Shown piece after piece: positions 1 to 8,566 of a DNA stretch of 64,000 nucleotides (position 1 is its first letter; every line of letters begins with the position of its first letter). This DNA comes from Paenibacillus melissococcoides (GTDB taxonomy: Bacteria; Bacillota; Bacilli; Paenibacillales; Paenibacillaceae). The notes below the pieces were generated by a model, which was not told the origin of the DNA, did no database searches, and saw nothing but the letters and a program-made list of their open reading frames with translations. The position numbers and the translations under genes were made by a program. The stretch spans positions 1,575,001 through 1,639,000 of the forward strand of contig CALYLO010000001.1 in assembly GCA_944800085.1 (NCBI GenBank). Direction: 5' to 3'.

Positions 1-1197
1 GGGGACGGACGGGCGCTGCTGATTGGCGAGCAGATCACGCCCACGGGGGAGCGGATGGACATTCAATGGAAGGGCTCGGGCAGGACGCCATACTCCCGCG
101 GGGGAGATGGCCGCGCGGCGCTGGGGCCGATGCTGCGGGAATATATTATCAGCGAAGCCATGCATGGACTTGGCATTCCTACCACCCGCAGCCTGGCGGT
201 CGTGACGACCGGCGAGCCGGTATACCGCGAGACCGAGCTCCCTGGCGCGGTGCTGACCCGCGTGGCGGCCAGCCATCTGCGCGTCGGCACGTTCGAATAC
301 GCTTCGCAATGGGGCAAGGTGGAAGATCTGAGAGCTCTGGCCGATTATGCCTGGGAGAGACATTTTCCGGATGCTGACGCGGGCGAGAACCGGTATCTGG
401 CCCTGCTGGGGGAAGTCGCCAAGCGCCAGGCCAAGCTGATTGCCCAATGGATGCATGCGGGCTTCATTCATGGGGTGATGAACACCGACAACATGGCGAT
501 TAGCGGCGAGACCATTGATTACGGGCCTTGCGCTTTTATGGACAACTATGATCCGGCGACGGTGTTCAGTTCCATTGACGTGCAGGGCCGCTATGCCTAC
601 GGCAACCAGCCCTATATCGGCGCATGGAATCTTGCGAGACTGGCCGAGGCGCTGCTGCCGCTGCTGCATGAGAATCAGGAGCAGGCTGTCGAGCTGGCCG
701 AGCAGGAGATTGCGGCGTTCACCAAGCTCTATCAACGCCATTGGCTGGCAGGAATGCGGGCGAAGCTGGGGCTTTTCAATGAAGAGGCGGAGGATGAGTC
801 CCTGATCGAAGAGCTTCTTGAGCTGATGGAGAAGCATTCTGCCGACTATACGAATACGTTCCGCGCCTTAACTCTGGGGGACACGGAGGAGACGGGCCTG
901 TTCGGAACGGGCGAGTACGCGCAGTGGCATGAGCGGTGGCAGGCAAGACGGGGCAGGCAGGAGGAGCCGGAAGCCTCCTCGCATCAATTGATGCGGGACA
1001 GCAATCCGGCGATCATCCCACGGAACCACCGGGTGGAAGAAGCGCTGGAAGCGGCAGTGGAGCAGGGAGACTACAGCGTAATGGAGCGGCTGCTGGCTGT
1101 GCTTGCGAACCCTTACGCCTACTCCCCGGAGCAAGCGGAATATGCCGCGTTGCCTGAGCCGTCTGCGTGTCCGTACCGAACCTTTTGCGGAACCTGA
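1..1197 (+). CDS. selO: Protein adenylyltransferase SelO (YdiU/UPF0061), 3' part
   Basis: SelO is a pseudokinase-fold enzyme that transfers AMP from ATP to protein hydroxyl groups, linked to redox stress. The reading frame is open at base 1, so the start lies upstream. Visible family features are the glycine-rich stretch [19 protein letters not shown], the metal and catalytic segment [19 protein letters not shown], and the C-terminal ending TFCGT with the conserved cysteine. About 398 codons are present, so roughly 80-100 N-terminal residues are missing compared with the family. No frameshift is seen. A terminator-like hairpin lies about 290 bases downstream; the gap between holds no convincing gene. 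Confidence 0.93.
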   Translation, partial: GDGRALLIGEQITPTGERMDIQWKGSGRTPYSRGGDGRAALGPMLREYIISEAMHGLGIPTTRSLAVVTTGEPVYRETELPGAVLTRVAASHLRVGTFEYASQWGKVEDLRALADYAWERHFPDADAGENRYLALLGEVAKRQAKLIAQWMHAGFIHGVMNTDNMAISGETIDYGPCAFMDNYDPATVFSSIDVQGRYAYGNQPYIGAWNLARLAEALLPLLHENQEQAVELAEQEIAAFTKLYQRHWLAGMRAKLGLFNEEAEDESLIEELLELMEKHSADYTNTFRALTLGDTEETGLFGTGEYAQWHERWQARRGRQEEPEASSHQLMRDSNPAIIPRNHRVEEALEAAVEQGDYSVMERLLAVLANPYAYSPEQAEYAALPEPSACPYRTFCGT

Positions 1198-1483
1198 ACG
1201 ATTGTCGCATGAACCTGCCGGGGAGGCTGCAGCGGAACGATTGTTCTTGCCGCGCCTACCCGATGGTTATCCAGCAGAATAGAACAGGTGATGAATAGTG
1301 GTATCGGCCGCGTTCATCTGGATGCGGCAAGGGGTGAGCAGCGGTTCAACCCTGACAGGGGCTTCCGATTCAGCCTGCGACACCGGGAGTGATAGCAGCT
1401 GCGATTGAGGGCGGCGGCCTGCCGGATGAGCGGCGCGAACAGAAAGGGTAAACAGCCAGCCGGTCTCACGCCCCCGTAATCAG

Positions 1484-1521
1484 GCCGCGCCCAGAGCATG
1501 ACTCTGAGCAGCGGCTTTTTT
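1484..1521 (+). terminator. Rho-independent terminator, possibly of selO
   Basis: GCCGC at 1484-1488 pairs with GCGGC at 1511-1515 around an inner AGAG/CTCT stem, followed by six T. It sits between convergent genes. The preceding 1198-1483 contains no ORF with homology I recognise. Confidence 0.6.
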
Positions 1522-1544
1522 ACGAAACATTTCCCATTTACACT

Positions 1545-3065
1545 CTAGCTTCGCAATTCAGGCACAGGGAACAGCCATGCTCGCAGCCCACTATACCTGT
1601 CTTCCGTCGAAGCTTTCGTATCGCCCTGGGCGATCGCCCACCCGATGTGACCGTCCGGGCGAACAAGCAACGCCTCGATGCCCTCCATTCCGGCATCCTC
1701 GATTTTGGCGGTGATGACGCGGATATGAGAATCGGCGCATGAATCCGGCAGATCCTGCGGAAGCGAACCGGATTCAGGATGATGAATAAGCACGAACTGT
1801 CCGCCATGCATCAGTTGATAGAGCGTTAGCGGAGCGCCATCTGACAGGACGAGCCTCAGATTCGGGCAGCGCCGGCCTATCCACGGATTCGCGCCCGTGC
1901 CCGGAAGGGGCCGGTAAGCGATGCCGGTCGCTCCGACCTGCTCCGCGATCGACCGATTGGCGTCAGGGAAGGAGAGGAGGCGCGATACCAATTGTCTGAG
2001 GGCGGTTCCCGTCTCCGAGAAGTCGGTCATCAGTTGACCCTGGGCTCTCGTATCGGCGAGAAGTTGCCGTCCTGCTTCATGTCTCTCGGCATGGTAGCTG
2101 TCCAGCAGCCAGTCGGCCTTCGCTTCATCGCGGAGGGCGGCCGCCAGCTTCCAGCCCAGATTGAATGCGTCTTGAAGCCCGACATTCAAGCCTTGCCCTC
2201 CAGCCGGGAAATGGATATGGGCCGCATCGCCAGCGAGAAATACCCGGCCGGCCCGGTATGCTTCCGCTTGCCGATTGGCATCGCCGTATCGGGACAGCCA
2301 GACGGTGGAACGAATGCGGAGCGTCTTGCCGGTAATCCGTTCGATCCCGCCCTGCAGCTCTTCAAGCGTGACCGGCACATCTGCAGGCAGATGCTGATGG
2401 AGCGGGTCGATGATCGCGAACCGGTAGGTCTCCTTGCCAATCGGAACCATGAGTAATAATCCATGCTTGTTAAAGATGGATAGAAACGGGTGCTCCGGCG
2501 GTTCCTCCGGCACGATGTCGCCTAAAATGCCCGTCGAAGCCGTGTCGGTCCCCGGGAAGGGAATGCCCGACTGCCGACGAACGAAGCTTCGCGCTCCGTC
2601 TGCTCCGATCACATACCGTGCCTCCAGCAACCTGGCTCCATCCCGACTATGCGAGTGAATGTGAACCGCTTGAGCATCCTGTGTTAATCCGGTAACTTCA
2701 TGCCCCCGCCATATGGCTGCCCCAAGCTCCCTCGCACGCTGCTCCAAAATCTCCTCCGTAACAAATTGGGGAATCAATAGCGTAAAGGGATAATCCGTCT
2801 CCAGCGCATCGAACCGCAATCGGGTCTCCAGATTGGCATAATGGCCTGTCGGCAGCGTTTGTCCCCGGGCAAGGAAGCGATCCGCGATTCCTCGCATCGC
2901 CATCAGCTCCAGGGAGCGGGGATGAAGAGTAAGCGCCCGTGAATTGCGTACCCGTTCCAAGCGGCGTTCCAGCACTAGGGCGTTAACCCCGGCAAGCGCC
3001 AGCTCACAGGCAGCCATCAGTCCTGCCGGACCGCCTCCGACAATGATTACATCAGCCTTTTTCAT
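1545..3065 (-). CDS. FAD-dependent aromatic hydroxylase, rifampicin monooxygenase (Rox)-like
   Basis: A class A flavoprotein monooxygenase of 506 residues. The N-terminal FAD motif GGGPAG is at residues 10-15; the second FAD motif is GDAAHIHFPAGGQGLN near residue 290. The order of motifs and the C-terminal thioredoxin-like tail ending in LLVRPDGHIGWA closely resemble Rox enzymes, which hydroxylate and linearise rifampicin using NADPH and O2; PheA/TfdB-type hydroxylases are the alternative. I chose the ATG at 3063-3065 because GGAGCG lies just upstream; an upstream in-frame ATG would read through the operator. Two palindromes upstream suggest tight repression by a regulator that is not encoded beside it. 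Confidence 0.85.
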   Translation of the reverse strand: MKKADVIIVGGGPAGLMAACELALAGVNALVLERRLERVRNSRALTLHPRSLELMAMRGIADRFLARGQTLPTGHYANLETRLRFDALETDYPFTLLIPQFVTEEILEQRARELGAAIWRGHEVTGLTQDAQAVHIHSHSRDGARLLEARYVIGADGARSFVRRQSGIPFPGTDTASTGILGDIVPEEPPEHPFLSIFNKHGLLLMVPIGKETYRFAIIDPLHQHLPADVPVTLEELQGGIERITGKTLRIRSTVWLSRYGDANRQAEAYRAGRVFLAGDAAHIHFPAGGQGLNVGLQDAFNLGWKLAAALRDEAKADWLLDSYHAERHEAGRQLLADTRAQGQLMTDFSETGTALRQLVSRLLSFPDANRSIAEQVGATGIAYRPLPGTGANPWIGRRCPNLRLVLSDGAPLTLYQLMHGGQFVLIHHPESGSLPQDLPDSCADSHIRVITAKIEDAGMEGIEALLVRPDGHIGWAIAQGDTKASTEDRYSGLRAWLFPVPELRS

Positions 3066-3105
3066 ACCAGTCACGCTCCATTCTTTTAGGAAAATGATAT
3101 TGACA

Positions 3106-3137
3106 GATAATATTGTTTCGGATGAAACAATATTATC
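3106..3137. promoter_or_regulatory. Perfect 32-bp operator palindrome upstream of the monooxygenase
   Basis: The arm GATAATATTGTTTC (3106-3119) is followed after four bases by its exact reverse complement (3124-3137). It lies 41 bases upstream of the chosen start. A 14-bp perfect dyad with a 4-base centre is typical of a dimeric repressor site (TetR or MarR type). The cognate regulator is unknown. Confidence 0.75.
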
Positions 3138-3246
3138 TTTGCATGTGTTGCTCTGAATGTCAAATGCAGGCAATTAAGTACTTAGGTTATGTGAAGCCTT
3201 TCTGTTGTACTTGAAAAAATACATTCCCATCAAATCAATGTTTATC

Positions 3247-3266
3247 GTTTCGATTGAAACAATATT
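3247..3266. promoter_or_regulatory. Second, imperfect copy of the same operator
   Basis: GTTTC, four bases, then GAAACAATATT repeats the core and right arm of the palindrome at 3106-3137, starting 132 bp further from the gene. The left arm is only conserved over five bases. Confidence 0.55.
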
Positions 3267-3380
3267 TGCTAGTTGAGGTGAAATGTGCAAACAACCCTCC
3301 GCTTTGCCAACGGCTTTTTAGGGTACAGCACATAATGAAGATGGCTCAACACATAGAATTCAAGATAGAAATAAGGCAAT

Positions 3381-3405
3381 AACGGCTGTTCAACGGCCGT
3401 TTTTT
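3381..3405 (+). terminator. Hairpin with T-run in a gene-free stretch
   Basis: AACGGC at 3381-3386 pairs with GCCGTT at 3396-3401 across a 9-base loop, followed by T residues. No intact gene precedes it on the + strand. It may be left from a gene lost in the adjacent deletion; the betaine transporter ATPase gene expected upstream is absent. Confidence 0.5.
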
Positions 3406-3570
3406 CGTTGCATGGCGTCCACATAGGAAGCCGCTTAAGCCGTGCTGTGATCGATTCCCGATTGACCCGTGCGGCGATTGGACAATCAATAATATGATCA
3501 TCCAATGATGCGGAGATGCCCGTCACGTTCGCATAACGGGAAGCGATCCGCAGGAAAGAGGTTCCGGTTC

Positions 3571-4337
3571 ATGAGTATCCTATTCGACGTGTTGAGAGAA
3601 CGGCAAGACCAACTATTGAGCGCTCTGCTCGCGCAGGTTCAGATTTCGTTCGTCGCCTTGTTCCTTGCCTTGATGATCGCGGTTCCGCTTGGCATCCATA
3701 TTACGCGCCATCCGAAAATGGCGGAAGGACTGATTGGCCTCTCCGCGGTGCTGCAGACAATTCCGTCGTTGGCCCTCCTCGGCTTGCTCATTCCGCTCCT
3801 CGGCATCGGGACGCTCCCCGCGATAACCGCATTGGTGGCCTATGCGCTCCTTCCCATCCTGCGCAATACATACACCGGCATTAAGGAAGTCGACTCTTCC
3901 CTCAGAGCGTGGAGCAGATAATGAAGGCCGGCTTCACGCTGGAATTCGCCGATCGGGAGGACGGCTGCGGCGGGATTCAGGAGCGGTACGGCATTGCGTT
4001 CTCCCACATGCAGACAATGGAGCCGAAGCTTCGTTATACGGCCATCGAGACGGGGGATATGAATCTGGTGGATGCGTATTCTACAGATAGCGAGATTAGG
4101 CAGCTTCATCTGGTCGTGCTGGAGGATGACAAGCATCTGTTCCAGCCTTATCAAGGCGCGCCGCTTATGCGCAGCGATACGGCGAAGCGGTATCCGGAGC
4201 TGGCAGAAGCATTGAACCGGCTGGGAGGCCGCATTACGGATGACGAGATGCGGGAGATGAATTACCAGGTGAACGAGGAGGGCAGAAGCCCCCATGATGT
4301 CGTGAAGCAATTTTTGACGAAGGCGGGCCTGCTGTAA
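3571..4337 (+). pseudogene. Glycine-betaine-type ABC permease/binding-protein fusion, internally deleted
   Basis: The first half (ATG 3571 to about 3895) is the N-terminal permease segment of an OpuF/OpuC-type osmoprotectant transporter, with the family motifs LQTIPSLALLGLLIPLLGIG and ALLPILRNTYTGIKEVD. It then breaks off. From about 3910, in another frame, comes the C-terminal half of the fused betaine-binding domain (KAGFTLEFADRED, MEPKLRYTAIETGD, AYSTDSEIRQ, ITDDEMREMNYQVN), ending at 4337. Roughly 900 bases expected between these parts are missing and the frame shifts at the junction. The partner ATPase gene is not upstream. A good RBS (AGGAAAGAGG) still precedes the start. The product would be non-functional. 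Confidence 0.85.
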
Positions 4338-4417
4338 GGCAGGTTGGATTTATCTTTATTTCGAGATATAATGGGGAAGAAGGCAAATTTCGGTTGGCAG
4401 TCAGGAGGAAGGACAGG

Positions 4418-5128
4418 ATGAAAGTAGAGATTTGGTCGGACGTTGCATGTCCATTTTGTTATATCGGGAAGCACCGGTTCGAGGAAGCGCTAAGCCAGTT
4501 CGGGCACGGGGATAAGGTGGAGGTCATCTACCGCAGCTTCCAGCTTGACCCGAATGCGGAGAAGCATCCGACGAAGGATGCGTATACGGCCATCGCCGAG
4601 AAGTACGGCATCAGCCGGGAACAGTCGATCGCCATGCACGAAGATATTGTCCGTCAAGGCAAGGAAGCAGGGATCGATTATCAATTCGATTCGATGATTA
4701 TGACCAATACGATGGATGCTCACCGCCTGATTCACCTCGCCGGACAGCACGGGAAGCGGGATAAGGTGGCCGAATTGCTGTTCAAGGCGTACTTCACCGA
4801 CGGCAAAAACGTCAGTGAAAAGGCTGCCCTGCTCGATATTGCCGCGGAAGCGGGCTTGGAGCGGGAAGCGGCGGCGTCGATGCTGGAGAGTACGCAATTC
4901 ACGTCCGAGGTCGAACAGGAGATGCGCGAAGCCAATCAATTGGGCTGCCGCGGCGTGCCGTTCTTCGTCTTCAACCGGAAGTATGCGGTTGGCGGAGCCC
5001 AGCGGCCGGAGATGTTCCTCGAAGTATTGGACAAAGCCTGGAAGGAGGAGCATCCGCTGACGGTATTGACTCCGGAAGGCGGCGAAGGGCTGTGCACGGA
5101 CGATTCCTGCGGCATTGGGGAGAAATAA
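4418..5128 (+). CDS. DsbA-family (FrnE-like) thiol oxidoreductase
   Basis: A 236-residue cytosolic DsbA-like protein: the thioredoxin-fold active site CPFC is at residues 11-14, with the helical insertion (ISREQSIAMHEDI...) and the cis-Pro region RGVPFFVFNRKYAVGGAQ near residue 180. There is no signal peptide. The FrnE subgroup is linked to disulfide handling and oxidative stress. The ATG at 4418 is set by AGGAGG; an upstream in-frame start lacks an RBS. The C-terminus has two extra cysteines (CTDDSC). It stands alone between a broken gene and a convergent regulator. Confidence 0.9.
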   Translation: MKVEIWSDVACPFCYIGKHRFEEALSQFGHGDKVEVIYRSFQLDPNAEKHPTKDAYTAIAEKYGISREQSIAMHEDIVRQGKEAGIDYQFDSMIMTNTMDAHRLIHLAGQHGKRDKVAELLFKAYFTDGKNVSEKAALLDIAAEAGLEREAAASMLESTQFTSEVEQEMREANQLGCRGVPFFVFNRKYAVGGAQRPEMFLEVLDKAWKEEHPLTVLTPEGGEGLCTDDSCGIGEK

Positions 5129-5207
5129 TCCGGGGATAGGAGCAGGCGCATGTCCCGGAGACGGGCCTGAGAGAACCCGATTGCCAGGGGCAGGGGCCAG
5201 GCGGAAC

Positions 5208-5570
5208 TCACCTGGTCTCCACGGCCTGCTGCTGCGCTTTTTTCCGATTCATCCGTTCGGAATGGGCCTTGCCCCAGTTATGCATCGCTTCCAGAATCGG
5301 GACGAGGCTCTGGCCATATTCCGTGATGGAATACTCGACCTTGGGCGGAACGACCGGGTAGACGACGCGCTGCACAAGATCTTGCTCTTCCAGCTCGCGC
5401 AGCTGCAGTGTCAGCATGCGCTGGGTGATGTCGGGATTCAGCCGCTTCAACTCGCTGAAGCGCTTCGTCCCTCCGGTAATGAGCTGCATGAGAATAATCG
5501 GTTTCCATTTGCCGACGATGGCATCCAAGGCGACGACGACTTCGCATGCCATTGGATTGGTCTTGTTCAT
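5208..5570 (-). CDS. HxlR-family winged-helix regulator
   Basis: A 120-residue HxlR/MarR-like regulator with the family signature: [25 protein letters not shown], the recognition region [20 protein letters not shown], and the wing [13 protein letters not shown]. HxlR proteins such as YodB and HypR use an N-terminal cysteine to sense quinones, diamide or aldehydes; here a cysteine is at residue 9 (MACEVV). It is transcribed away from a nitroreductase remnant, the gene class that such regulators usually control. A dyad operator lies in the shared promoter region. Confidence 0.92.
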   Translation of the reverse strand: MNKTNPMACEVVVALDAIVGKWKPIILMQLITGGTKRFSELKRLNPDITQRMLTLQLRELEEQDLVQRVVYPVVPPKVEYSITEYGQSLVPILEAMHNWGKAHSERMNRKKAQQQAVETR

Positions 5571-5596
5571 TTCATTCGCTCCCCCTGTATAAAGAC

Positions 5597-5614
5597 AGTA
5601 TCTTTGGTGATACT
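5597..5614. promoter_or_regulatory. Likely HxlR operator
   Basis: AGTATC (5597-5602), six bases, GATACT (5609-5614): a perfect dyad 27 bases upstream of the regulator start and about 100 bases from the divergent nitroreductase remnant. Its placement suggests autoregulation and control of the divergent gene. Confidence 0.6.
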
Positions 5615-5715
5615 ACAGCACATAGAAGTGCCTACTTATATTAATTCGATCTATCGTTTATTATAGCATGTGTAGGCAAGACGATCTTATCGGTAGATGA
5701 AGAGGAGTGGTTCAG

Positions 5716-5865
5716 ATGAGTAAAGAGTTTCTCGACGCAGTCAAAAAAAGACGCAGCATCTATGCGATCAGCAAGGATTCCGTGCTGAGCGACGAGCAGT
5801 TGGAGCGCTTGCCGGGCGAGAAGGAGTTCCAACCGCTGGATGAGCGCCTGAAAGTGTTCAAATAA
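5716..5865 (+). pseudogene. Nitroreductase remnant with in-frame internal deletion
   Basis: Only 49 codons remain. Residues 1-31 (MSKEFLDAVKKRRSIYAISK...) match the N-terminus of YdgI/YodC-type FMN nitroreductases, and residues 33-49 (PGEKEFQPLDERLKVFK) match their extreme C-terminus. The roughly 150 residues between, which hold the FMN-binding core, are gone and the frame is kept. The RBS AGAGGAG is intact, so a short peptide could still be made. It was probably the target of the divergent HxlR regulator. Confidence 0.8.
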
Positions 5866-5909
5866 GGCAAAACAAACAAGCATCCGCCGACATCCGGATG
5901 ACAGCAAGA

Positions 5910-5941
5910 GGCTCAAGCGTCCATCGCTTGAGCCCTTTTTT
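5910..5941 (+). terminator. Terminator of the nitroreductase remnant
   Basis: A perfect 10-bp stem GGCTCAAGCG/CGCTTGAGCC with loop TCCAT is followed by six T. The bases 5942-6102 hold nothing recognisable. Confidence 0.9.
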
Positions 5942-6102
5942 GCATATGTCCTGCGATATCTTCAGTCGAACAGGTTTCGCCCACTTATTGCCCTGACAAA
6001 ACTCCGCTTCGTTCGCTTCGACTCTCTTATGGCGCAGCTACAATCAGCCTCAGCGCCCCGGTAAAATAGGGCTCCGTCCGATAATGACCATCTGCTCTTG
6101 GG

Positions 6103-6849
6103 CTACAGCTTCGTTAATATTTCAGGGCCGTTATCGGTAATCGCCACAGTGTGCTCATACTGGACGCAGATCGAGTGATCCACGGTCCGGGCGGTCCATC
6201 CGTCACTCTCGACATAGGTGTGATAGTCGCCCAAGGTCAGCATCGGTTCGATCGCGATGACCATGCCCTGCTTCAATCTCGGACCCGCACCCGGCCGTCC
6301 GAAATGGGGAATGGGAGGCTCTTCCCACAGATCCTGGCCGATGCCGTGCCCGGTGAAGTCTCTGACATTGCCGTATCCATGGCGGTCGGCCAAGGTCTGA
6401 ATCGCGAAGCCGATATCGCCGACGCGATTGCCGGGGACGGCTTGCTCGATGCCGAGGAACAGGGCCTGATGGCAGACGTCCATCAACTGCCGGATGTCGT
6501 CGGACACGCTCCCGACGGCGTATGTCCAGCCGGAATCGCCATGATAGCCGCGATAATGCGCGCCGATGTCAATCGTGACGACATCGCCTTCCTCAAGCGG
6601 CTCGTCATCCGGGAAGCCGTGGCAGATGACATCGTTCTTCGCGACGCAGATCGAAGCGGTGAAGCCGTGATGGCCGAGAAAGCTCGGCACCGCTCCGCGC
6701 GAACGGATATGCTGCTCGACCAGCCGATCGAGCGCTGTCGTCGGGACGCCCGGCTTGATCGCCTCGGCCAGCTTGGCATGGCATTCGGCCACAATGCGTC
6801 CAGCCTCTCTCATAAGGCCGATTTCTTCCTTTGATTTCAGTATTATCAT
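6103..6849 (-). CDS. map: Type I methionine aminopeptidase
   Basis: This enzyme removes the initiator methionine from nascent proteins. The 248-residue sequence keeps all five metal ligands of the pita-bread fold: D94 and D105 (TIDIGAHYRGYHGDSG), H168 (TGHGIGQ), E201 (AIEPML) and E232 (YEHTVAI), plus catalytic H78. The ATG at 6849 follows GGAGGAGAG; an upstream start at 6885 lacks support. It is monocistronic here, not in the ribosomal-protein cluster where map usually lies, so it is probably an additional copy. Confidence 0.95.
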   Translation of the reverse strand: MIILKSKEEIGLMREAGRIVAECHAKLAEAIKPGVPTTALDRLVEQHIRSRGAVPSFLGHHGFTASICVAKNDVICHGFPDDEPLEEGDVVTIDIGAHYRGYHGDSGWTYAVGSVSDDIRQLMDVCHQALFLGIEQAVPGNRVGDIGFAIQTLADRHGYGNVRDFTGHGIGQDLWEEPPIPHFGRPGAGPRLKQGMVIAIEPMLTLGDYHTYVESDGWTARTVDHSICVQYEHTVAITDNGPEILTKL

Positions 6850-6906
6850 TGACTCTCCTCCTGCTCTTCTTTTCTGGATGATCATGAATGGCCCCCTTCA
6901 TCGACC

Positions 6907-7560
6907 TTATGCATCGCGGCGGTTCGCGGTGTCATTTCCTTGGGGCTCATGCAATAATCCGCCGCATAACAGCTCTGCCGCTTCATTCACCAGGGCGTCC
7001 AGTTCCTCCCCGGTTGCCTGCCGCCCGGACAGGCTCGCCATCGCGCCGAGGAGTCCGCCCCAGTACATATCGGCGGCCAGGGCCGGGTCGGCTTGGCGCA
7101 GCTGCCCGGCTGACATGCCCTCGCGGAACGCTCGGATAAGAGAGGGGCGAAGCCGCAGAAGATTCCGCTGCTCCCCGGCATGCTCGCCGAAGACGGCAGG
7201 CAGATCTTCATCGATACGGCGGGTGAGCAGGACGAAGGACGGATCTTCCGCTGCACGCTGCATATAATAACGGGCATGCCGCTGCAGACGCGCGGCCGGC
7301 GCTTCCTCCGTATCCAGCGTCCGCCCGGCCCATTGCCGGGCATGATCGATGAAGCCGAGAAAGAGAAGCCGGAACAGCTCCCATTTATCCTGATAATAAT
7401 AGTAGATAGAAGCTCGGGCGATGCCGGCCCGCTTCGCGATCTCATTCATCTCGGCGCAGTGAATGCCCCGGTCAAGATAGACGTCGAATGCGGCCTGGCG
7501 AATCAGCTTCATGCGCGCGGCCCGCATTCGCTCGTTCTGTTCCTTGGTTCGCGGCGACAT
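6907..7560 (-). CDS. TetR-family transcriptional regulator
   Basis: A 217-residue TetR repressor with an N-terminal helix-turn-helix (IRQAAFDVYLDRGIHCAEMNEIAKRAGIARASIYYYYQDKWELF, residues about 19-63) and a divergent ligand-binding C-terminal half. No target gene is adjacent: map downstream has its own spacing, and the upstream + strand gene encodes a small membrane protein. Two dyads in its promoter point to autoregulation. Confidence 0.92.
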   Translation of the reverse strand: MSPRTKEQNERMRAARMKLIRQAAFDVYLDRGIHCAEMNEIAKRAGIARASIYYYYQDKWELFRLLFLGFIDHARQWAGRTLDTEEAPAARLQRHARYYMQRAAEDPSFVLLTRRIDEDLPAVFGEHAGEQRNLLRLRPSLIRAFREGMSAGQLRQADPALAADMYWGGLLGAMASLSGRQATGEELDALVNEAAELLCGGLLHEPQGNDTANRRDA

Positions 7561-7576
7561 CGGATCACCTCAATTC

Positions 7577-7624
7577 ACTGACAATGTTGTCAGTTTATTA
7601 TATCTTTCACTGACGTTAGCGTCA
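7577..7624. promoter_or_regulatory. Paired TetR operators
   Basis: ACTGACAA, TG, TTGTCAGT at 7577-7594 is a near-perfect palindrome. TGACG, four bases, CGTCA at 7611-7624 is a second copy of the TGAC/GTCA core. Both lie just upstream of the tetR start at 7560. Confidence 0.65.
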
Positions 7625-7851
7625 ATTTATTCGGATAGCGGGCTAACAAGAGAAGGACCGTCCCGGAAATACAGGTATCTGTCTCCGGCGAAACTCCCGC
7701 CGCCGGGCACGGAGCCTTACATCTTGTTCGTAATTGTCCATTCTGTGAAAAATATGTGTCAAAATTCGTAACGGCGATGATATAATAAAGGTAAAAGCTG
7801 CTAATGAGAGACCATCCGTAATCATCACTTTACAGAATGGAGCGGATCATT

Positions 7852-8304
7852 ATGCATTATCGAATTATGTATCCGACAAGGACGAAGGAAGTGCTTGCGG
7901 CAACCTTCCTGTTCAGTGCCGCCATGTTGCATGTCGCGCTGATGACCGAACAGACCGTGCCCGTGCTGTTCTTTCTGCAAATGGCTGCCTTGGCGGTGCT
8001 CATTGGATCGCTGTGTGCGGAAGTATGCGTGCGAATGAAGAAGCGAACGGCAGACATTCGGGCGGAATCGGATTCCATCACGATTCGGGGGAAGTCGATC
8101 GCGGCGGATGAAGTGGCAGAGATCGTGGTGAAGGGATATCGCCAAGCCGCTGTAGGCATCCGGCTGAAGGGCAAGAGCTCCATACCGGGCTATTGCTGCT
8201 TTCGGTTCCCGGGAGGGGAGAACGGAGGCATGAATGAACTGGCCCGTTGGGCCGAACGGCATGGCATTCCGGTGAAGCAGGGCTATTTCATGACCTGGCT
8301 CTAA
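7852..8304 (+). CDS. Small membrane protein of unknown function
   Basis: I do not recognise this family. The 150-residue product has two hydrophobic segments (about residues 15-32 and 38-60, rich in A, L, V and M), then a basic stretch CVRMKKRT and a soluble domain with alternating strands (ITIRGKSIAADEVAEIVVKG). This is the layout of a bacterial PH-like or YcxB-type domain anchored by two helices, but that is inference. GGAG eight bases upstream favours the ATG at 7852 over the in-frame ATG at 7837. It is divergent from tetR. Confidence 0.7.
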   Translation: MHYRIMYPTRTKEVLAATFLFSAAMLHVALMTEQTVPVLFFLQMAALAVLIGSLCAEVCVRMKKRTADIRAESDSITIRGKSIAADEVAEIVVKGYRQAAVGIRLKGKSSIPGYCCFRFPGGENGGMNELARWAERHGIPVKQGYFMTWL

Positions 8305-8347
8305 TGGCTTCTTTGAATTTGTAAGCCCTTACTTTGGCGGAAAAAAG

Positions 8348-8380
8348 AACATCGCGGCGCTGTGCCGCGATGTTTTATTT
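8348..8380 (+). terminator. Terminator after the small membrane protein gene
   Basis: An 11-bp stem AACATCGCGGC/GCCGCGATGTT with loop GCTGT is followed by a T-rich tract. The T-run overlaps the -35 element of the next promoter. Confidence 0.9.
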
Positions 8381-8408
8381 TGTCATTTTTCCAATCTCTT
8401 ATTATACT
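8380..8408 (+). promoter_or_regulatory. SigmaA promoter of the Tet-like gene
   Basis: TTGTCA (8380-8385), a 17-base spacer, TATACT (8403-8408). It lies about 70 bases upstream of the leader ORF. Confidence 0.75.
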
Positions 8409-8476
8409 GAAGGTACCTTATGAACGGGAGTGTGATTAGCATGCGGCAAAGAACCACATTGCGAAAGGAGAACAAT

Positions 8477-8566
8477 ATGAGAGAAGAAATGAGGATTTCT
8501 ATACATGAAAACAATCAATATCGGGATCGTCGCCCATGTCGACGCAGGCAAGACGAGCCTGACTGA
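8477..8566 (+). CDS. Short leader ORF overlapping the Tet-like gene
   Basis: A 29-codon ORF (MREEMRISIHENNQYRDRR...) with an excellent RBS (AAAGGAG, six bases before ATG). It starts 28 bases before the main gene and overlaps its first 62 bases in another frame. The weaker RBS of the main gene (TGAGGA) lies inside this ORF, so ribosomes on the leader would cross it. Known tet(M)-type genes have leader peptides that sense stalled ribosomes; a similar coupling role here is inference. The peptide is unusually arginine-rich. Confidence 0.5.
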   Translation: MREEMRISIHENNQYRDRRPCRRRQDEPD

